DNA of 64,000 nucleotides from Chlorogloeopsis fritschii PCC 6912 (GCF_000317285.1 NZ_AJLN01000134.1:101887-165886), one strand, 5' to 3'. Shown: positions 1 to 9,139, counted from the stretch's first letter. The notes: a model not told the origin generated them from the sequence alone. Numbers and translations: made by a program.

Positions 1-461
1 ACAAAGGAGAAGGACTTTTGGAAAGTTTGCTAGTTCCCTATTCTGCGAATATCCACGATGATTTAGCCCTGACACTTGCGCTTAGACTGCTAGTAAATCG
101 TGATACTTGCCACTTACAAATTTTACGAGTAGTGTCAGAGCATCAAGTTAAAGATGAATTAAGTTACGAGCTTCGGATTTTGATTGAGCAAATGCCTCGC
201 AGTCTGCGCGATCGCATTGACATTATAAATATTGAAGCCACAGAGCCAATCCAATCCGTAGTTGCAGCTTCACAAAACGTCGATCTCACCATTGCAGGTA
301 CAAGTCGTGCTTGGGGTATTGAACGTCAAACGCTAGGAAGATACACAGATGAACTAGCCATTCAGTGCCGCTCTTCCCTGCTCATCACCCGCCGTTACAA
401 CCAAGTTACTTCTCATCTCACCTCAGTGCTTACTGAATTGAAGTCAGAAGTTACAAATTAG
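1..461 (+). CDS. Cation:proton antiporter, C-terminal USP-like domain (5' truncated by window)
   Basis: The reading frame is open from base 3 without a stop, so the gene starts upstream of the window; only about 150 C-terminal residues are visible. This part has the look of a universal-stress-protein alpha/beta domain: a strand LLVPYSAN near the beginning, a strand with DLTIAGTSR in the middle, and SSLLITRRYN near the end. In cyanobacteria such domains are commonly fused behind a Kef/CPA2-type membrane antiporter, as in the complete protein at 28742-30880 of this window, whose tail has the same strand order. The antiporter assignment is inferred from that arrangement; a free-standing USP protein cannot be excluded. 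The next gene starts 3 bases after the stop. Confidence 0.6.
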   Translation, partial: KGEGLLESLLVPYSANIHDDLALTLALRLLVNRDTCHLQILRVVSEHQVKDELSYELRILIEQMPRSLRDRIDIINIEATEPIQSVVAASQNVDLTIAGTSRAWGIERQTLGRYTDELAIQCRSSLLITRRYNQVTSHLTSVLTELKSEVTN

Positions 462-464
462 GAT

Positions 465-1013
465 ATGCATCATTTCAACTTTAAATCTTTAACCTTTTAC
501 GGTATAGCGATCGGTTCAGTCTTGCTTCTATTTAAAACTGTAACTGTCTATGGAGAAAAAAATCTTCAGGCTCCTCCTCAAATTAACAGTCGTTATCGTA
601 TAGTATTGGCAGAAAAATTATCTTCCTGCAATAAATTAGAACCAATAATCTTGAATATTCATCAATCAGGAATTTACTTAAATGGATTTTTATCACCAGC
701 AAACACTAATACTGAAACAATATCTTTTGCAAGTCAAACTAACCAATCTCTCACGGGCAAATATCAAAATCAAACTGTAAGTTTATCTGGGCAAATTTCT
801 AGTTCTATACTTTGCAATCACACAAATTTAGAAACACAAGTAAACACAAATCAAAAAAATAATTCTCGTCAGTCAATCAGCCTGTATATGCAACTAGTGG
901 ATCAAGAGAATTTAATTGGTCAAATTACTGTCAATGGTTTTCCTAAATTAGTCAAATTTACTGCTATATCACTACAAGCTCAAGAAAAATCTGAGAAACA
1001 AAACATCAATTGA
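465..1013 (+). CDS. Hypothetical secreted or membrane-anchored protein
   Basis: A 182-residue protein of unrecognised family. Residues about 10-30 form a hydrophobic segment (IAIGSVLLLF) preceded by a basic residue, which suggests a signal peptide or single N-terminal anchor. The remainder is polar, rich in Asn, Gln and Ser, and predicted to be mainly beta; there are two Cys in the mature part that could form a disulfide. It begins only 3 bases after the antiporter fragment, so the two are almost certainly cotranscribed and perhaps translationally coupled. That suggests a periplasmic role linked to the antiporter, but no function can be assigned. The Asn-rich composition differs from its neighbours. 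Confidence 0.6.
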   Translation: MHHFNFKSLTFYGIAIGSVLLLFKTVTVYGEKNLQAPPQINSRYRIVLAEKLSSCNKLEPIILNIHQSGIYLNGFLSPANTNTETISFASQTNQSLTGKYQNQTVSLSGQISSSILCNHTNLETQVNTNQKNNSRQSISLYMQLVDQENLIGQITVNGFPKLVKFTAISLQAQEKSEKQNIN

Positions 1014-1043
1014 AAACAAACTCAGTAGCCTGATTTCTTGCAC

Positions 1044-1110
1044 GTAAGGTGGGTACTATCTACAACTTCAAAATAAGGGTTTGAGGGAATTTAGGCAGTA
1101 CCCACCCTAC
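1044..1110 (+). repeat. 67-bp MITE-like inverted repeat, copy 1
   Basis: Ends are gtaaggtgggtact and agtacccaccctac, complementary at 13 of 14 positions. A second copy in opposite orientation lies at 41399-41465, with the same length and an almost identical core (aataagggtttgagg). It sits between the secreted unknown and the AMIN-domain gene, outside both if the AMIN gene starts at 1141. Confidence 0.85.
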
Positions 1111-1140
1111 AAAAATTGCAATAAAATAAAGGATAATCTC

Positions 1141-2016
1141 ATGACAAAGCAATTCAGAAATAAGTTATTTTGTCTGTGCTTAGATAGATATTTATTGCAG
1201 ATAAACTTGTTTACCTTTTATGCAATATTTGCCCTCAATGCTGGCATTAGTACTGCCGAATCAGTAGCTAAGTTAGAAGATTGGCGCTTTGATCCAAAAG
1301 CCGCCCAGTTGGAAATTAAGCTTTCAGCACCCTCACAACCGCACTTCTTTTACCTCTCCCAACCTCCTCGCATAGTTGTAGATTTACCAACTACTAAATT
1401 AGGTAATGTTTCTACGCAGCAAAATTATTCAGGAGCTATAACAAGTATCCGTGTTTCTCAATATGACGTAGACGTCACTCGTATTGTAATGGATTTAGCA
1501 CCTGGTACTTTTTTAGATCCCAACCATGTGCAATTACAAGCAGTATCCCGTCAAAATCCTAAACGTTGGCTTTTACGTCCTTTTCCAGTAGGTAAAAGTA
1601 CATCTCTAACACCTGAAAAGTTCCCACCCCTACCCAGCAACTTATCGCCAACTCTAGATTTATACAACCCACCGGCTTCAACTAAATTCACACCAAATTC
1701 AGGTGAATACAACCCACTATCACCCTCAAATAACAACAAAGTAGCTCCAAATTTGTACTACCCGCCACCACCTACCAATAACCCCTCACAACCGCCTTTA
1801 GTCACAGTACCACCCCTAGAACCTAATAGTCCTTCTCAAACACCTAACTCCGTTCTCCCGCCACCAATTTTCCCAAATCAGCCGGCTAATCTGAACAAGA
1901 TTCCTTTTTTTCCAACTCCTAATTTACCAGTGCCAACCGCTCCTAACAATCAACCCGTTGCTCCTGCTTCCAAAATCATAGAATTTGGGCAACCCCTACC
2001 TAAATCAACTAAATAA
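1141..2016 (+). CDS. AMIN domain-containing secreted protein with proline-rich tail
   Basis: A 291-residue protein. I chose the ATG at 1141 because aagga lies just upstream and a hydrophobic signal-like segment follows (residues about 20-39, ending near the AES motif); a longer TTG start at 1081 would run into the upstream repeat element. Residues about 43-140 match the AMIN pattern: LEDWRFDP, LEIKLSAP, PPRIVVDLP, SIRVSQYD and TRIVMDLAPG. AMIN domains target amidases, secretins and other envelope proteins to septa or peptidoglycan. The C-terminal 130 residues are low-complexity Pro/Asn/Ser, probably a wall-spanning linker. No catalytic amidase domain is present, so it is probably a targeting or scaffold protein. 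Confidence 0.8.
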   Translation: MTKQFRNKLFCLCLDRYLLQINLFTFYAIFALNAGISTAESVAKLEDWRFDPKAAQLEIKLSAPSQPHFFYLSQPPRIVVDLPTTKLGNVSTQQNYSGAITSIRVSQYDVDVTRIVMDLAPGTFLDPNHVQLQAVSRQNPKRWLLRPFPVGKSTSLTPEKFPPLPSNLSPTLDLYNPPASTKFTPNSGEYNPLSPSNNNKVAPNLYYPPPPTNNPSQPPLVTVPPLEPNSPSQTPNSVLPPPIFPNQPANLNKIPFFPTPNLPVPTAPNNQPVAPASKIIEFGQPLPKSTK

Positions 2017-2082
2017 AGTTAGGAGGTCAACAGCCAAAATAAACTACTCTTGACTATTGACTGATGATCCATAACTCATTAT

Positions 2083-2619
2083 TTAGAATCTTTCCGTTTC
2101 TATCGACGGAGCCACTGCCCCTGGTTCGTTGACAAAAAAGTTTTTAGCAGCATCGTTCTGATATACACAGTTAATATCTGGTTTTTCACCCAAATCACCC
2201 GTATAACCAAAGGTATTCAAACGGTTCTTACATTCTCTCACCTGTTCGTTTGTCACTAGCTTGCGTTGCTCTAAAATAGCCCAGTTATTAGTACGCAGAA
2301 CGCATCCTGGACGCATACTGGGTTGAGAAACATAAACATTGAAGGGGTTAAGAGTTACGAACAGTCTGGTATCCATCACCATAGCGCTAGCTCCATACTG
2401 TACGCAAATTTCGGGGTTTGGTGCTTTGGTGTCAATAAATTCACGGGAAGCCACATTCGATGGTGAAAATGTGGCTGTAGAGCTAAAAGCAATACCAATG
2501 CCAATGCCTAAGACAAACACCCCCCCCAAAATGGCGATGGTGGTGAAGTTAAACATTGGAGATTGGAAAATAGGAGATTTAGGAGTAGTAGCCGTTCTAC
2601 CAGTGGATTTACGTCTCAT
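2083..2619 (-). CDS. DUF3172 family membrane-anchored protein
   Basis: A 178-residue protein restricted, as far as I know, to cyanobacteria. It has a basic, Ser/Thr-rich N-terminus, one transmembrane segment at about 27-46 (glycine-rich, GGVFVLGIGIGIAF), then a compact C-terminal domain with conserved-looking blocks CVQYGASAMVMDTR, NPFNVYVSQPSMRPGC and NNWAILEQ and four Cys. It is convergent with the AMIN gene. The molecular function is unknown; the family label rests on remembered motif similarity, not on a search. Confidence 0.7.
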   Translation of the reverse strand: MRRKSTGRTATTPKSPIFQSPMFNFTTIAILGGVFVLGIGIGIAFSSTATFSPSNVASREFIDTKAPNPEICVQYGASAMVMDTRLFVTLNPFNVYVSQPSMRPGCVLRTNNWAILEQRKLVTNEQVRECKNRLNTFGYTGDLGEKPDINCVYQNDAAKNFFVNEPGAVAPSIETERF

Positions 2620-2987
2620 TTTTGCTTCATCAACTTTATGCTCGAAACAGCAACTGGGTTTAATTGCTGTCCTTATATTCAGTATGCCTATTATTGGCTG
2701 CGATTGCCTGCAACTTTATTTTTTAACCATTATTTATTGTAGTTGCTGCAAATTATGCCGTGTTAGCTGAGTTAGTCGTAATTATAAGGTAGAAAGCGCG
2801 ATCGCTATCAACACAGTAGCTTTACAATAACTTTGTCATCATTTCTCTACTTTTTGGGAGCGAGATTTTTTCATCCAAGTATATCTAACTACCAACTGCT
2901 GTACGGGTAGATTTTAATAAAATTTTTGTCAAGTGAGGAATAATCAATAAACCTACTCCTACTACCTACTACCAAAAAACCGCAGAT
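2620..2987. other. Intergenic region between divergent genes
   Basis: About 370 bases with no credible coding frame. It contains a HIP1 octamer (gcgatcgc, near 2800) and AT-rich stretches that presumably carry the promoters of the two divergent flanking genes. No clear -10/-35 pair was identified. Confidence 0.5.
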
Positions 2988-3446
2988 ATGTCTCAACCAT
3001 CTAATATTCGCCAACTGCTAACTGACGCAAAACTAGGTTTACTACCGTATTTAGACGAACGTTTAAAAACAATCGAAACATCTTTCAAACAAGTTGAAAA
3101 TCTACAACTTCAGCCCTATGATTTGCTGTTTGGAGACTGTAACACTATAGCAGCAAACGAACCAAGACCACTCATTACCCAATCAATTTCTCTAAAAATT
3201 TTCCTAACTGGAAATACCAAAGATAAATTTGAACTTTTGCTAATAGCATCAGAATTACAAAATATGGTTGATGCTGCTGTTTTTGAATGGAGTAATCGCG
3301 AGTGGCACCAGTTTGAAAAACCTTTGAAACGACCAATCACCCAAATTACAGGTGGCTTAGATTATGAATTATTGCAGGATGCTGCTAATATTTGTCGTCT
3401 CACAATCTATCGAGAATTTGGCTTAACTTATCCTCTCACTTTTTAA
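2988..3446 (+). CDS. Conserved-looking hypothetical protein, 152 aa
   Basis: I do not recognise the family. The protein is soluble, without signal peptide or membrane segment, and mixed alpha/beta: an N-terminal helix (IRQLLTDAKLGLLPYLDERL), a middle beta-rich part with charged residues, and a C-terminal helix-strand (LLQDAANICRLTIYREFGL). Balanced amino-acid usage and an ATG start support it as a real gene, though no strong Shine-Dalgarno sequence precedes it. It is monocistronic, with gaps of more than 350 bases on both sides. Confidence 0.6.
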   Translation: MSQPSNIRQLLTDAKLGLLPYLDERLKTIETSFKQVENLQLQPYDLLFGDCNTIAANEPRPLITQSISLKIFLTGNTKDKFELLLIASELQNMVDAAVFEWSNREWHQFEKPLKRPITQITGGLDYELLQDAANICRLTIYREFGLTYPLTF

Positions 3447-3826
3447 ATGTAGTTTATAAAGACTTTTGTGAGAGCTAATTCTAAAAATCAGCTCTAAATT
3501 TCTAAAGTTAAGTAGGAGAGGTAAAAAACGGTCAGATTTTCTGCCCTTTTATTACCGTTGTGTTACGGCTATGCAAGGATGTGAAAGTTTAAGAGAATGA
3601 GAGCTAGCCGTAACGCGCCAAAATCATGCGTTTCGTGACGCGTTGCTTTAACAAAACGCCAGATACTACAACGGAGGAGTCACTGCAACACACTGGCTCC
3701 CCTACAGTCTAAGAGAATGTTTTAAAAGTTTTGGGCGAATATAATTCGCTACGATACAGGCAAAGTTCACCTAGCCTGCGGCAACGGCAAAGCCGTACGT
3801 GGACTAACAGAAAACTAAATTTTAAA

Positions 3827-3856
3827 CCTGCGGAGGCAGGTTTTGTCTGTGTAGCC
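3827..3856 (+). repeat. 30-bp dispersed repeat with cctgcggaggcagg palindrome
   Basis: The unit reads cctgcggaggcagg followed by ttttgtctgtgtagcc. An inverted copy at 60593-60622 matches at 28 of 30 positions. The first half is self-complementary, so both copies can form a short hairpin. Confidence 0.85.
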
Positions 3857-3929
3857 AAGCCAGCGCGTAGACGCAAAGCGGCGTATCCATTGGTAGCACC
3901 TGTTGCCACAACCAGGAGACTGAACCTCC

Positions 3930-3963
3930 AAACCCTTGTTACCAGGTTGAGCCTGGCAACAAG
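3930..3963 (+). repeat. 34-bp palindromic repeat (gttaccagg family), copy 1
   Basis: The core is cttgttaccagg-ttgag-cctggcaacaag, an almost perfect hairpin. A copy in inverse orientation lies at 25830-25863; 29 of 34 positions agree, and several of the changes keep the stem pairing or leave a G-U pair. Confidence 0.85.
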
Positions 3964-4136
3964 AACAAGAGCAAGAGGCTCTTGTTGAGCTTTATGCAAG
4001 TTATCAGTTGAATAAGTTATACAAAAGCCTGCAAAAATATATTTTTTGCATAAATTTAATGAATTCACACTGACATTACGAATTTATATATGAATTTGTA
4101 TTCATTACAATTACAGACCAAATTGTGCAACCATAT

Positions 4137-5960
4137 ATGACAAAGAATACAGTCAAAAATTTAGGTATTGCACTTTCTTTTATTCCTGTCTTTATCCCTT
4201 TTAAAGCTCTAGCAGATGATTACAATCAGCTTTTTATATTTGGTGATAGTCTATCCGATAATGGCAACTTGTTTAAATTAACAGGAGGCATATTTCCGCT
4301 CAGTCCTCCCTATTTTCAAGGGCGTTTTTCTAATGGCCCTGTTTGGGTAGAAATACTAGGTTCTGATTTAAAAATAGATACTAATGTAACTAATAATTTT
4401 GCGATCGGTGGTTCGACATCAGGCAATACTAATGCTCTCAGCGAAACACTAAAAATACCGCTGCCATCTTTACCGGATCAACTTGACAACTTCAATTCCA
4501 CCCCAGGAACACCCAGCCCTGATGCTCTTTTTATCTTGTGGGCTGGCGCTAACGATTATTTAATTAAGCCAACAGAACAAAGAGCAACCGATACGCAAGT
4601 GGTGGTGAACAACTTATCTAATGCAGTCAGAACACTGATTAATAAAGGCGCTCGCAATATTATCGTGCCTAACTTGCCAGACTTGGGCAAAACTCCTCAA
4701 GAGCGATCGCAAGACACTGCCTCCAGCATTACCACTTTAACGAACAGTCATAACAACAACTTAAATCTTGCCCTCCAACAGATAGCCAAAAACCGCAACG
4801 TTAACATTATTCCTCTAGATGTTAATGCCTTATTCAATGAAATTCTTGCTGAACCCGCTAAGTACGGTTACACAAATGTCACAGATCGTTGTTTTAATCA
4901 AGCTGTAGGCACACTTTGTTCAAATCCAGATCAATATTTGTTTTGGGATGGCATTCATCCTACAGCTCGCGGTCATCAACTAATAGCAGAATATACAGTT
5001 GCGGTGCTAAATGCTCCCGAAGATATTATTCCCCAAGCAGACGTTGCCTTAAATGTTGCGAAAAGACAAGTACAGCTAATAGATGCTCATCTTGTAGCAT
5101 TACGAAATACTTCTGAAAAACCACCAGCAAATCGTTTGAGTGTTTTCCTCAAGGGTGACGCGAATTTCGGCAATAAAGACTCTACTAATCAAGATCCCGG
5201 TTATGATTCTACCAATTCAGGTGTGGCAGCAGGCTTTGATTACCACATTACAAATCAACTCGCTGTGGGAACTGCATTGGGCTTTGCAAGTAATGATACT
5301 GAGGTGGGAAAAAATAAGGGTGACATTGAAGTAAATGGTTATGCCGTTTCTGTTTATAGCAACTATGTCCAAAAGGGCTTCTACAGCAACGCTGCGCTCA
5401 CCTATGGTGGTAATGATTTTGATATAAAACGTAAAATCACTTTCAACAATCGCAGGGCAATTGCTAACACTGAAGGAACGCAGTTTTCCGTTAACTTAAA
5501 TGGTGGTTACATTGCAAGATCGGGAAGTGTTTCCTATGGCCCGACTCTCGGTTTGCGATACGATCGCGTCAGCATCGATGGCTATACAGAAAAAGAAGCT
5601 GGCAGCCTAAATATGAAAGTAGGCGAGCAACAAGCAGAGTCATGTATCCTCAGCGTAGGTGCTCAAGTTGCAGTAGCATTAAAGACTGGAATCGGCACAG
5701 TGATACCCAACATTCGCGCCAGTTACGAACATCAACTTGCACAAAACAAACGCACCATAACTACAGAACTCGTTACCCAACCAGGTATACCCATGCGTGT
5801 GAAAACCAATGACTCCGATCACGATTACTTTAAATTAGGAGCAGGAGCGCAGGTAGTATTTTCGGAAAATTTTGCAGGTGCGATTGACTATGAGACAGCG
5901 ATCGGGCTAGAAAACTTTAGCGACAATACAATCAAGGGAGAAATCCGCTACCAATTTTGA
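4137..5960 (+). CDS. GDSL/SGNH esterase autotransporter (type Va secretion)
   Basis: A 607-residue outer-membrane esterase. Counting from the ATG at 4137 (a GTG at 4125 would add four residues), residues 1-26 are a signal peptide ending ALA-DDYN. Residues 31-290 are an SGNH hydrolase: block I FGDSLSDNGN with nucleophile Ser38, block III GAND with Asn139, and block V DGIHPTARGH with Asp271 and His274. Residues about 330-607 alternate polar and hydrophobic strands and end in the aromatic EIRYQF, the typical autotransporter beta-barrel signature. The likely role is hydrolysis of lipids or esters at the cell surface, with the passenger translocated through its own barrel. It is monocistronic, and no strong ribosome-binding site was seen. 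Confidence 0.88.
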   Translation: MTKNTVKNLGIALSFIPVFIPFKALADDYNQLFIFGDSLSDNGNLFKLTGGIFPLSPPYFQGRFSNGPVWVEILGSDLKIDTNVTNNFAIGGSTSGNTNALSETLKIPLPSLPDQLDNFNSTPGTPSPDALFILWAGANDYLIKPTEQRATDTQVVVNNLSNAVRTLINKGARNIIVPNLPDLGKTPQERSQDTASSITTLTNSHNNNLNLALQQIAKNRNVNIIPLDVNALFNEILAEPAKYGYTNVTDRCFNQAVGTLCSNPDQYLFWDGIHPTARGHQLIAEYTVAVLNAPEDIIPQADVALNVAKRQVQLIDAHLVALRNTSEKPPANRLSVFLKGDANFGNKDSTNQDPGYDSTNSGVAAGFDYHITNQLAVGTALGFASNDTEVGKNKGDIEVNGYAVSVYSNYVQKGFYSNAALTYGGNDFDIKRKITFNNRRAIANTEGTQFSVNLNGGYIARSGSVSYGPTLGLRYDRVSIDGYTEKEAGSLNMKVGEQQAESCILSVGAQVAVALKTGIGTVIPNIRASYEHQLAQNKRTITTELVTQPGIPMRVKTNDSDHDYFKLGAGAQVVFSENFAGAIDYETAIGLENFSDNTIKGEIRYQF

Positions 5961-6058
5961 TAACAGCGATTATTTACATCCCGTGGTTTTCGCCTCAGCA
6001 CCGCGGAAATGTTGAAAGAACTTGGTCATTACTATTAATAATGACCAAGGACTAATGA

Positions 6059-6535
6059 CTAACTAGCTAACAGAGTCTTTTCCAGTGGCATCCACCGGAA
6101 AGCGCGATCGCCACCCCTCTCAATTACCACTTTGACTCGTGGTTCCAGTTTGGGCAAATTAGCTAAATACTCAACTTCCTCATCAGAAAGAATATGCCCT
6201 TCGATGATCCACAATAACAGCCCCTTTGACTTGGGTGGTAGCTGTTGAAGCTGATAGTTAACAATCGGGGGTACGTAATACACGTAACCTACTGCCGCTC
6301 CATTAGCAGTACTTTTTTTACCGAGATGCGGAGGTCTAACACCATGAACTCCTGTGAGATAGGCAGAAACATCTCCCAGTCCCTTAGCAGTCATGTGCAG
6401 GGTAACATAGCCGGCTGCGCGCAGTCGCCGTCTATACCGTCCTTCAAACCCTCCTTCTAGAGGTACGTACACGCCAAGAGCGCCATGTTTTTCCAAATCG
6501 CGAATTAAAGTGTTACCAGTGGTAATTAGTGCCAT
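6059..6535 (-). CDS. ndhN: NAD(P)H-quinone oxidoreductase (NDH-1) subunit N
   Basis: A 158-residue protein of the expected length for NdhN, a peripheral-arm subunit specific to cyanobacterial and chloroplast NDH-1 complexes, which carry out cyclic electron flow and respiration at the thylakoid. Recognisable blocks are the N-terminal ALITTGNTLIRDLEKHGALG, the glycine/arginine-rich EGGFEGRYRRRLRAAGY, the VHGVRPPHLGKK segment and the C-terminal ERGGDRAFRWMPL. It is transcribed away from the ribosomal cluster, with a 931-bp divergent region between them. A second NDH-1 subunit, NdhS, is encoded at 31743-31940. Confidence 0.95.
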   Translation of the reverse strand: MALITTGNTLIRDLEKHGALGVYVPLEGGFEGRYRRRLRAAGYVTLHMTAKGLGDVSAYLTGVHGVRPPHLGKKSTANGAAVGYVYYVPPIVNYQLQQLPPKSKGLLLWIIEGHILSDEEVEYLANLPKLEPRVKVVIERGGDRAFRWMPLEKTLLAS

Positions 6536-7466
6536 AGATTTTCGTCCTATCCCACTTAGATATCTCTATTATTTACCGTTCGCCGTTACATTAAGTTACA
6601 CGATTAACTTATAGACTAGATTAGCTTCATCAACATATTAGTTATTGGTCATTTGTCATTAGTCATTAGCTTTTCCCCCTGTCCCCTTGTCCCCTGTCCC
6701 CTGTCTCCTATCCCCTGTCCCCTGTCCCCTGTCTCCTATCCCCTGTCCCCTACCCCCTATTTCCCCAGCTAAGAGACCCAAAAAATTTCTAGACAAAAAT
6801 AAATAGTTGATCTAAAATGTGAGATTGTGACCAATTATTATCTTGTCTTATTGTCATTGCTAGCTAAATTCCAAACAAGAACGGCTAGCTATAGTAGACA
6901 ATAGACTGGTAAACTAATAAGCCTTAAGGTCAACTTAAGAGGGCAGAGTGAGTTACAAACTCAAGCCAGCCCTGAGCAGTAAAACAAATTCACTCTCTCA
7001 GCCCTGAAAAAAACAGGAAAGCCCTTAAGCAATAGTTTAAGGAAAAGCGTAGAAACTAAGCAGTAGTGTTGGCTTATAGCATTGCATAAGACTTAGTTAA
7101 TGGATACTGGGCAAGTCGCTGCCTAAGTCCTACTACAACCAGAAGTGCCAGAGCAATTGCTTGAGTAAAAGCGTTGCTGCACACTGCGCAAAGCTCTAAA
7201 GCCTTGCATCAAATCCAGAAGTAATCCCTTCCAAATCGGAAGAGACTTTTGGCTGTTCTGGTGACAAATGAGTGAAATTTAAGTGGATTCACCAAACAGT
7301 ACAGACGCTTGGTGGAAAACCCAGAAGTTAGAACCGCTCATACCTAAGCTGTCCCTGACTTCGTTATGAGGTACTGCAAAAAGTGGTAAGTCGTTTTTAA
7401 AGCGTCTGCACCAGCGTTCTGAAGAATCCGATTCCCAAGGAAACAAGTAAAAAGGAGCCAGTAACT
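6536..7466. promoter_or_regulatory. Long divergent region and untranslated leader of the ribosomal-protein cluster
   Basis: These 931 bases hold no plausible coding sequence. The first 220 contain simple heptameric repeats. From about 6900 to the rplC start the sequence is of balanced GC, not obviously repetitive, and shows pairs of complementary segments, for example tggtga...tcacca near 7258-7293. This looks like a long structured 5' leader of roughly 500 bases before rplC. In other bacteria this operon is autoregulated by L4 or S8 through leader or internal structures; whether this leader does the same is inference. Confidence 0.45.
6674..6762 (+). repeat. Heptameric tandem repeat, unit cccctgt
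   Basis: About a dozen consecutive units of cccctgt with variants such as ctcctat. This is the short tandemly repeated repetitive (STRR) type known from filamentous cyanobacteria. It is preceded by tcatttg/tcattag heptamers near 6650-6668. Confidence 0.9.
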
Positions 7467-8102
7467 GTGTCTGTAGGTATTCTCGGCACGAAACTGGGCA
7501 TGACCCAAATATTTAGCGATGAAGGAGTAGCCATTCCTGTCACCGTTATCCAAGCAGGGCCATGTACAGTTACCCAAGTTAAAACAAAACAGACCGACGG
7601 TTACTTTGCCATTCAAGTCGGCTATGGCGAAGTAAAGCCAAAAGCGTTAAATAAACCACTGTTAGGCCACTTAGCTAAATCATCTGCTCCATCATTACGT
7701 CATTTACACGAATATCGCACAGATAATTCTGGTGATTATTCCTTAGGTCAAGAAATTAAAGCAGATATTTTTAGTGCAGGTCAGATTGTAGATGTCATAG
7801 GTACTAGTATCGGTCGCGGTTTTGCTGGTAACCAAAAACGCAACAACTTCGGTCGCGGGCCTATGTCGCACGGTTCTAAAAACCACAGAGCGCCTGGTTC
7901 TACAGGTGCTGGTACAACACCCGGTCGTGTCTATCCAGGGAAGCGGGCACCGGGTCGTTTAGGAGGTAGCCGTGTCACAGTTCGCAAACTGACTGTGGTG
8001 CGAGTAGACCCGGAACGCAACATATTGCTAATCAAGGGAGCCGTTCCTGGCAAACCAGGAGCCTTGGTCAATATTGTGCCTGCAAAGCAAGTTGGTAAGT
8101 AG
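7467..8102 (+). CDS. rplC: 50S ribosomal protein L3
   Basis: A 211-residue protein of normal L3 length that initiates assembly of the large subunit near the 3' domain of 23S rRNA. Seen motifs are the N-terminal [13 protein letters not shown], the central [30 protein letters not shown] loop (the part that reaches the peptidyl-transferase centre) and [16 protein letters not shown]. The GTG start has aaggag about ten bases upstream. It is the first gene of the cluster; rpsJ is not upstream here, as usual in cyanobacteria. The TAG stop runs directly into tcattag heptamers. Confidence 0.98.
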   Translation: MSVGILGTKLGMTQIFSDEGVAIPVTVIQAGPCTVTQVKTKQTDGYFAIQVGYGEVKPKALNKPLLGHLAKSSAPSLRHLHEYRTDNSGDYSLGQEIKADIFSAGQIVDVIGTSIGRGFAGNQKRNNFGRGPMSHGSKNHRAPGSTGAGTTPGRVYPGKRAPGRLGGSRVTVRKLTVVRVDPERNILLIKGAVPGKPGALVNIVPAKQVGK

Positions 8103-8190
8103 TCATGAGTCATTGGGTCATTAGTCATTAGTAAAGACAAACTACCAAGGACAAATGACAAAAGACAAATGACAAAGAACAAAGGACACA
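8103..8190 (+). repeat. tcattag / acaaatgac heptamer hairpin in rplC-rplD spacer
   Basis: The left arm repeats tcattag-type heptamers and the right arm repeats the complement (caaatgacaaaagacaaatgac), so the transcript can fold back on itself. The right arm ends in aaaggac, which provides the only Shine-Dalgarno-like sequence before rplD. Confidence 0.85.
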
Positions 8191-8193
8191 AAA

Positions 8194-8826
8194 ATGGTTG
8201 AATGTGTGGTCAAAAATTGGCAAGGAGAACAAGTCGGGCAAAAAAGCTTCGACTTGCGGGTTGCCAAAGAAGAAACAGCGGCTCATGTTGTGCATCGAGC
8301 CTTGGTTAGACAATTGACTAATGCTCGCCAAGGAACAGCTAGTACAAAAACCCGTTCTGAAGTCAGAGGCGGTGGTCGCAAACCTTGGCGGCAAAAAGGT
8401 ACCGGTCGGGCGCGTGCAGGTTCTATTCGTTCACCCTTGTGGCGTGGTGGCGGTGTGATTTTTGGGCCTAAGCCCAGGGACTTTAACCTGAAAATGAACC
8501 GCAAAGAACGGCGACTGGCACTGCGGACGGCGTTTACTAGCCGAGCTGAGGACTTGATTGTAGTAGAAGATTTTAGCGAGCAGCTAGCACGTCCTAAGAC
8601 AAAAGAATTGGTTTCGGCGATCGCTCGTTGGGGTTCCGAACCAGAACAAAAAACTTTATTAATAGTGTCTGAGCGGAGCGAAAACGTATACTTGTCGGCT
8701 CGCAACGTGGAAAATTTAAAGCTAATTGCTGCCGATCAACTCAATGTTTACGATTTGCTGCACGCTGACAAAATCGTAGTTACAGCATCAGCCCTAGAAA
8801 AAATTCAGGAGGTCTACAGTGACTAA
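8194..8826 (+). CDS. rplD: 50S ribosomal protein L4
   Basis: A 210-residue protein of normal length. It has the L4 exit-tunnel loop [23 protein letters not shown] (about residues 52-75) followed by [16 protein letters not shown]4 binds domain I of 23S rRNA and lines the peptide exit tunnel. In enterobacteria it represses this operon; regulation here is unknown. The last 8 bases overlap rplW, which implies translational coupling. Confidence 0.98.
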   Translation: MVECVVKNWQGEQVGQKSFDLRVAKEETAAHVVHRALVRQLTNARQGTASTKTRSEVRGGGRKPWRQKGTGRARAGSIRSPLWRGGGVIFGPKPRDFNLKMNRKERRLALRTAFTSRAEDLIVVEDFSEQLARPKTKELVSAIARWGSEPEQKTLLIVSERSENVYLSARNVENLKLIAADQLNVYDLLHADKIVVTASALEKIQEVYSD

Positions 8827-9133
8827 GTTTGACCCCCGCAAGCTTCCTGATTTAGTGCGTCGTCCCATTCTTACCGAACGGGCAACCATGCTGATGGAGC
8901 AAAATAAATATACATTTGAAGTCACTCCAAAAGCGACAAAGCCAGAAATCAAAGCGGCAATAGAAAGCTTGTTTGACGTTAAAGTCACACAGGTGAATAC
9001 CACAAATTTACCCCGCAAAAAAAAGCGTGTCGGTCGATTTGTTGGTTACAAGCCCCAATACAAGCGAGCCATTGTTACAGTCGCGGCTGGGGACGAAGAG
9101 AAGATTAGACAAGTTCTATTCCCAGAGGTTTAA
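8819..9133 (+). CDS. rplW: 50S ribosomal protein L23
   Basis: A 104-residue protein located at the tunnel exit, the docking site for signal recognition particle and trigger factor. Characteristic blocks are the N-terminal [13 protein letters not shown], the [19 protein letters not shown] segment and the basic loop [11 protein letters not shown]. The GTG start at 8819 lies inside the end of rplD and is preceded by a strong aggagg at 8807-8812. rplB follows after 6 bases. Confidence 0.98.
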   Translation: MTKFDPRKLPDLVRRPILTERATMLMEQNKYTFEVTPKATKPEIKAAIESLFDVKVTQVNTTNLPRKKKRVGRFVGYKPQYKRAIVTVAAGDEEKIRQVLFPEV

Positions 9134-9139
9134 AACAAA

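Larger units (their letters stand above)
3447..4136. other. 690-bp repeat-rich intergenic region
   Basis: No protein-coding frame here is convincing. It holds a perfect 10-bp inverted repeat gttacggcta (3562-3571) / tagccgtaac (3605-3614), a palindromic element at 3827-3856 and another at 3930-3963, both listed separately. The distal 130 bases are AT-rich and probably contain the promoter of the autotransporter gene. Confidence 0.6.

Noticed and set aside
2339..2770. 143-codon plus-strand frame opposite the DUF3172 gene
   Set aside because: It is antisense to a gene with recognisable family motifs and lacks its own.
6674..6762. Possible CRISPR-like array
   Set aside because: Units are 7 bases without spacers; this is a simple heptameric tandem repeat.
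8283..8705. 140-codon minus-strand frame inside rplD
   Set aside because: Antisense shadow of L4, which matches its family over the full length.
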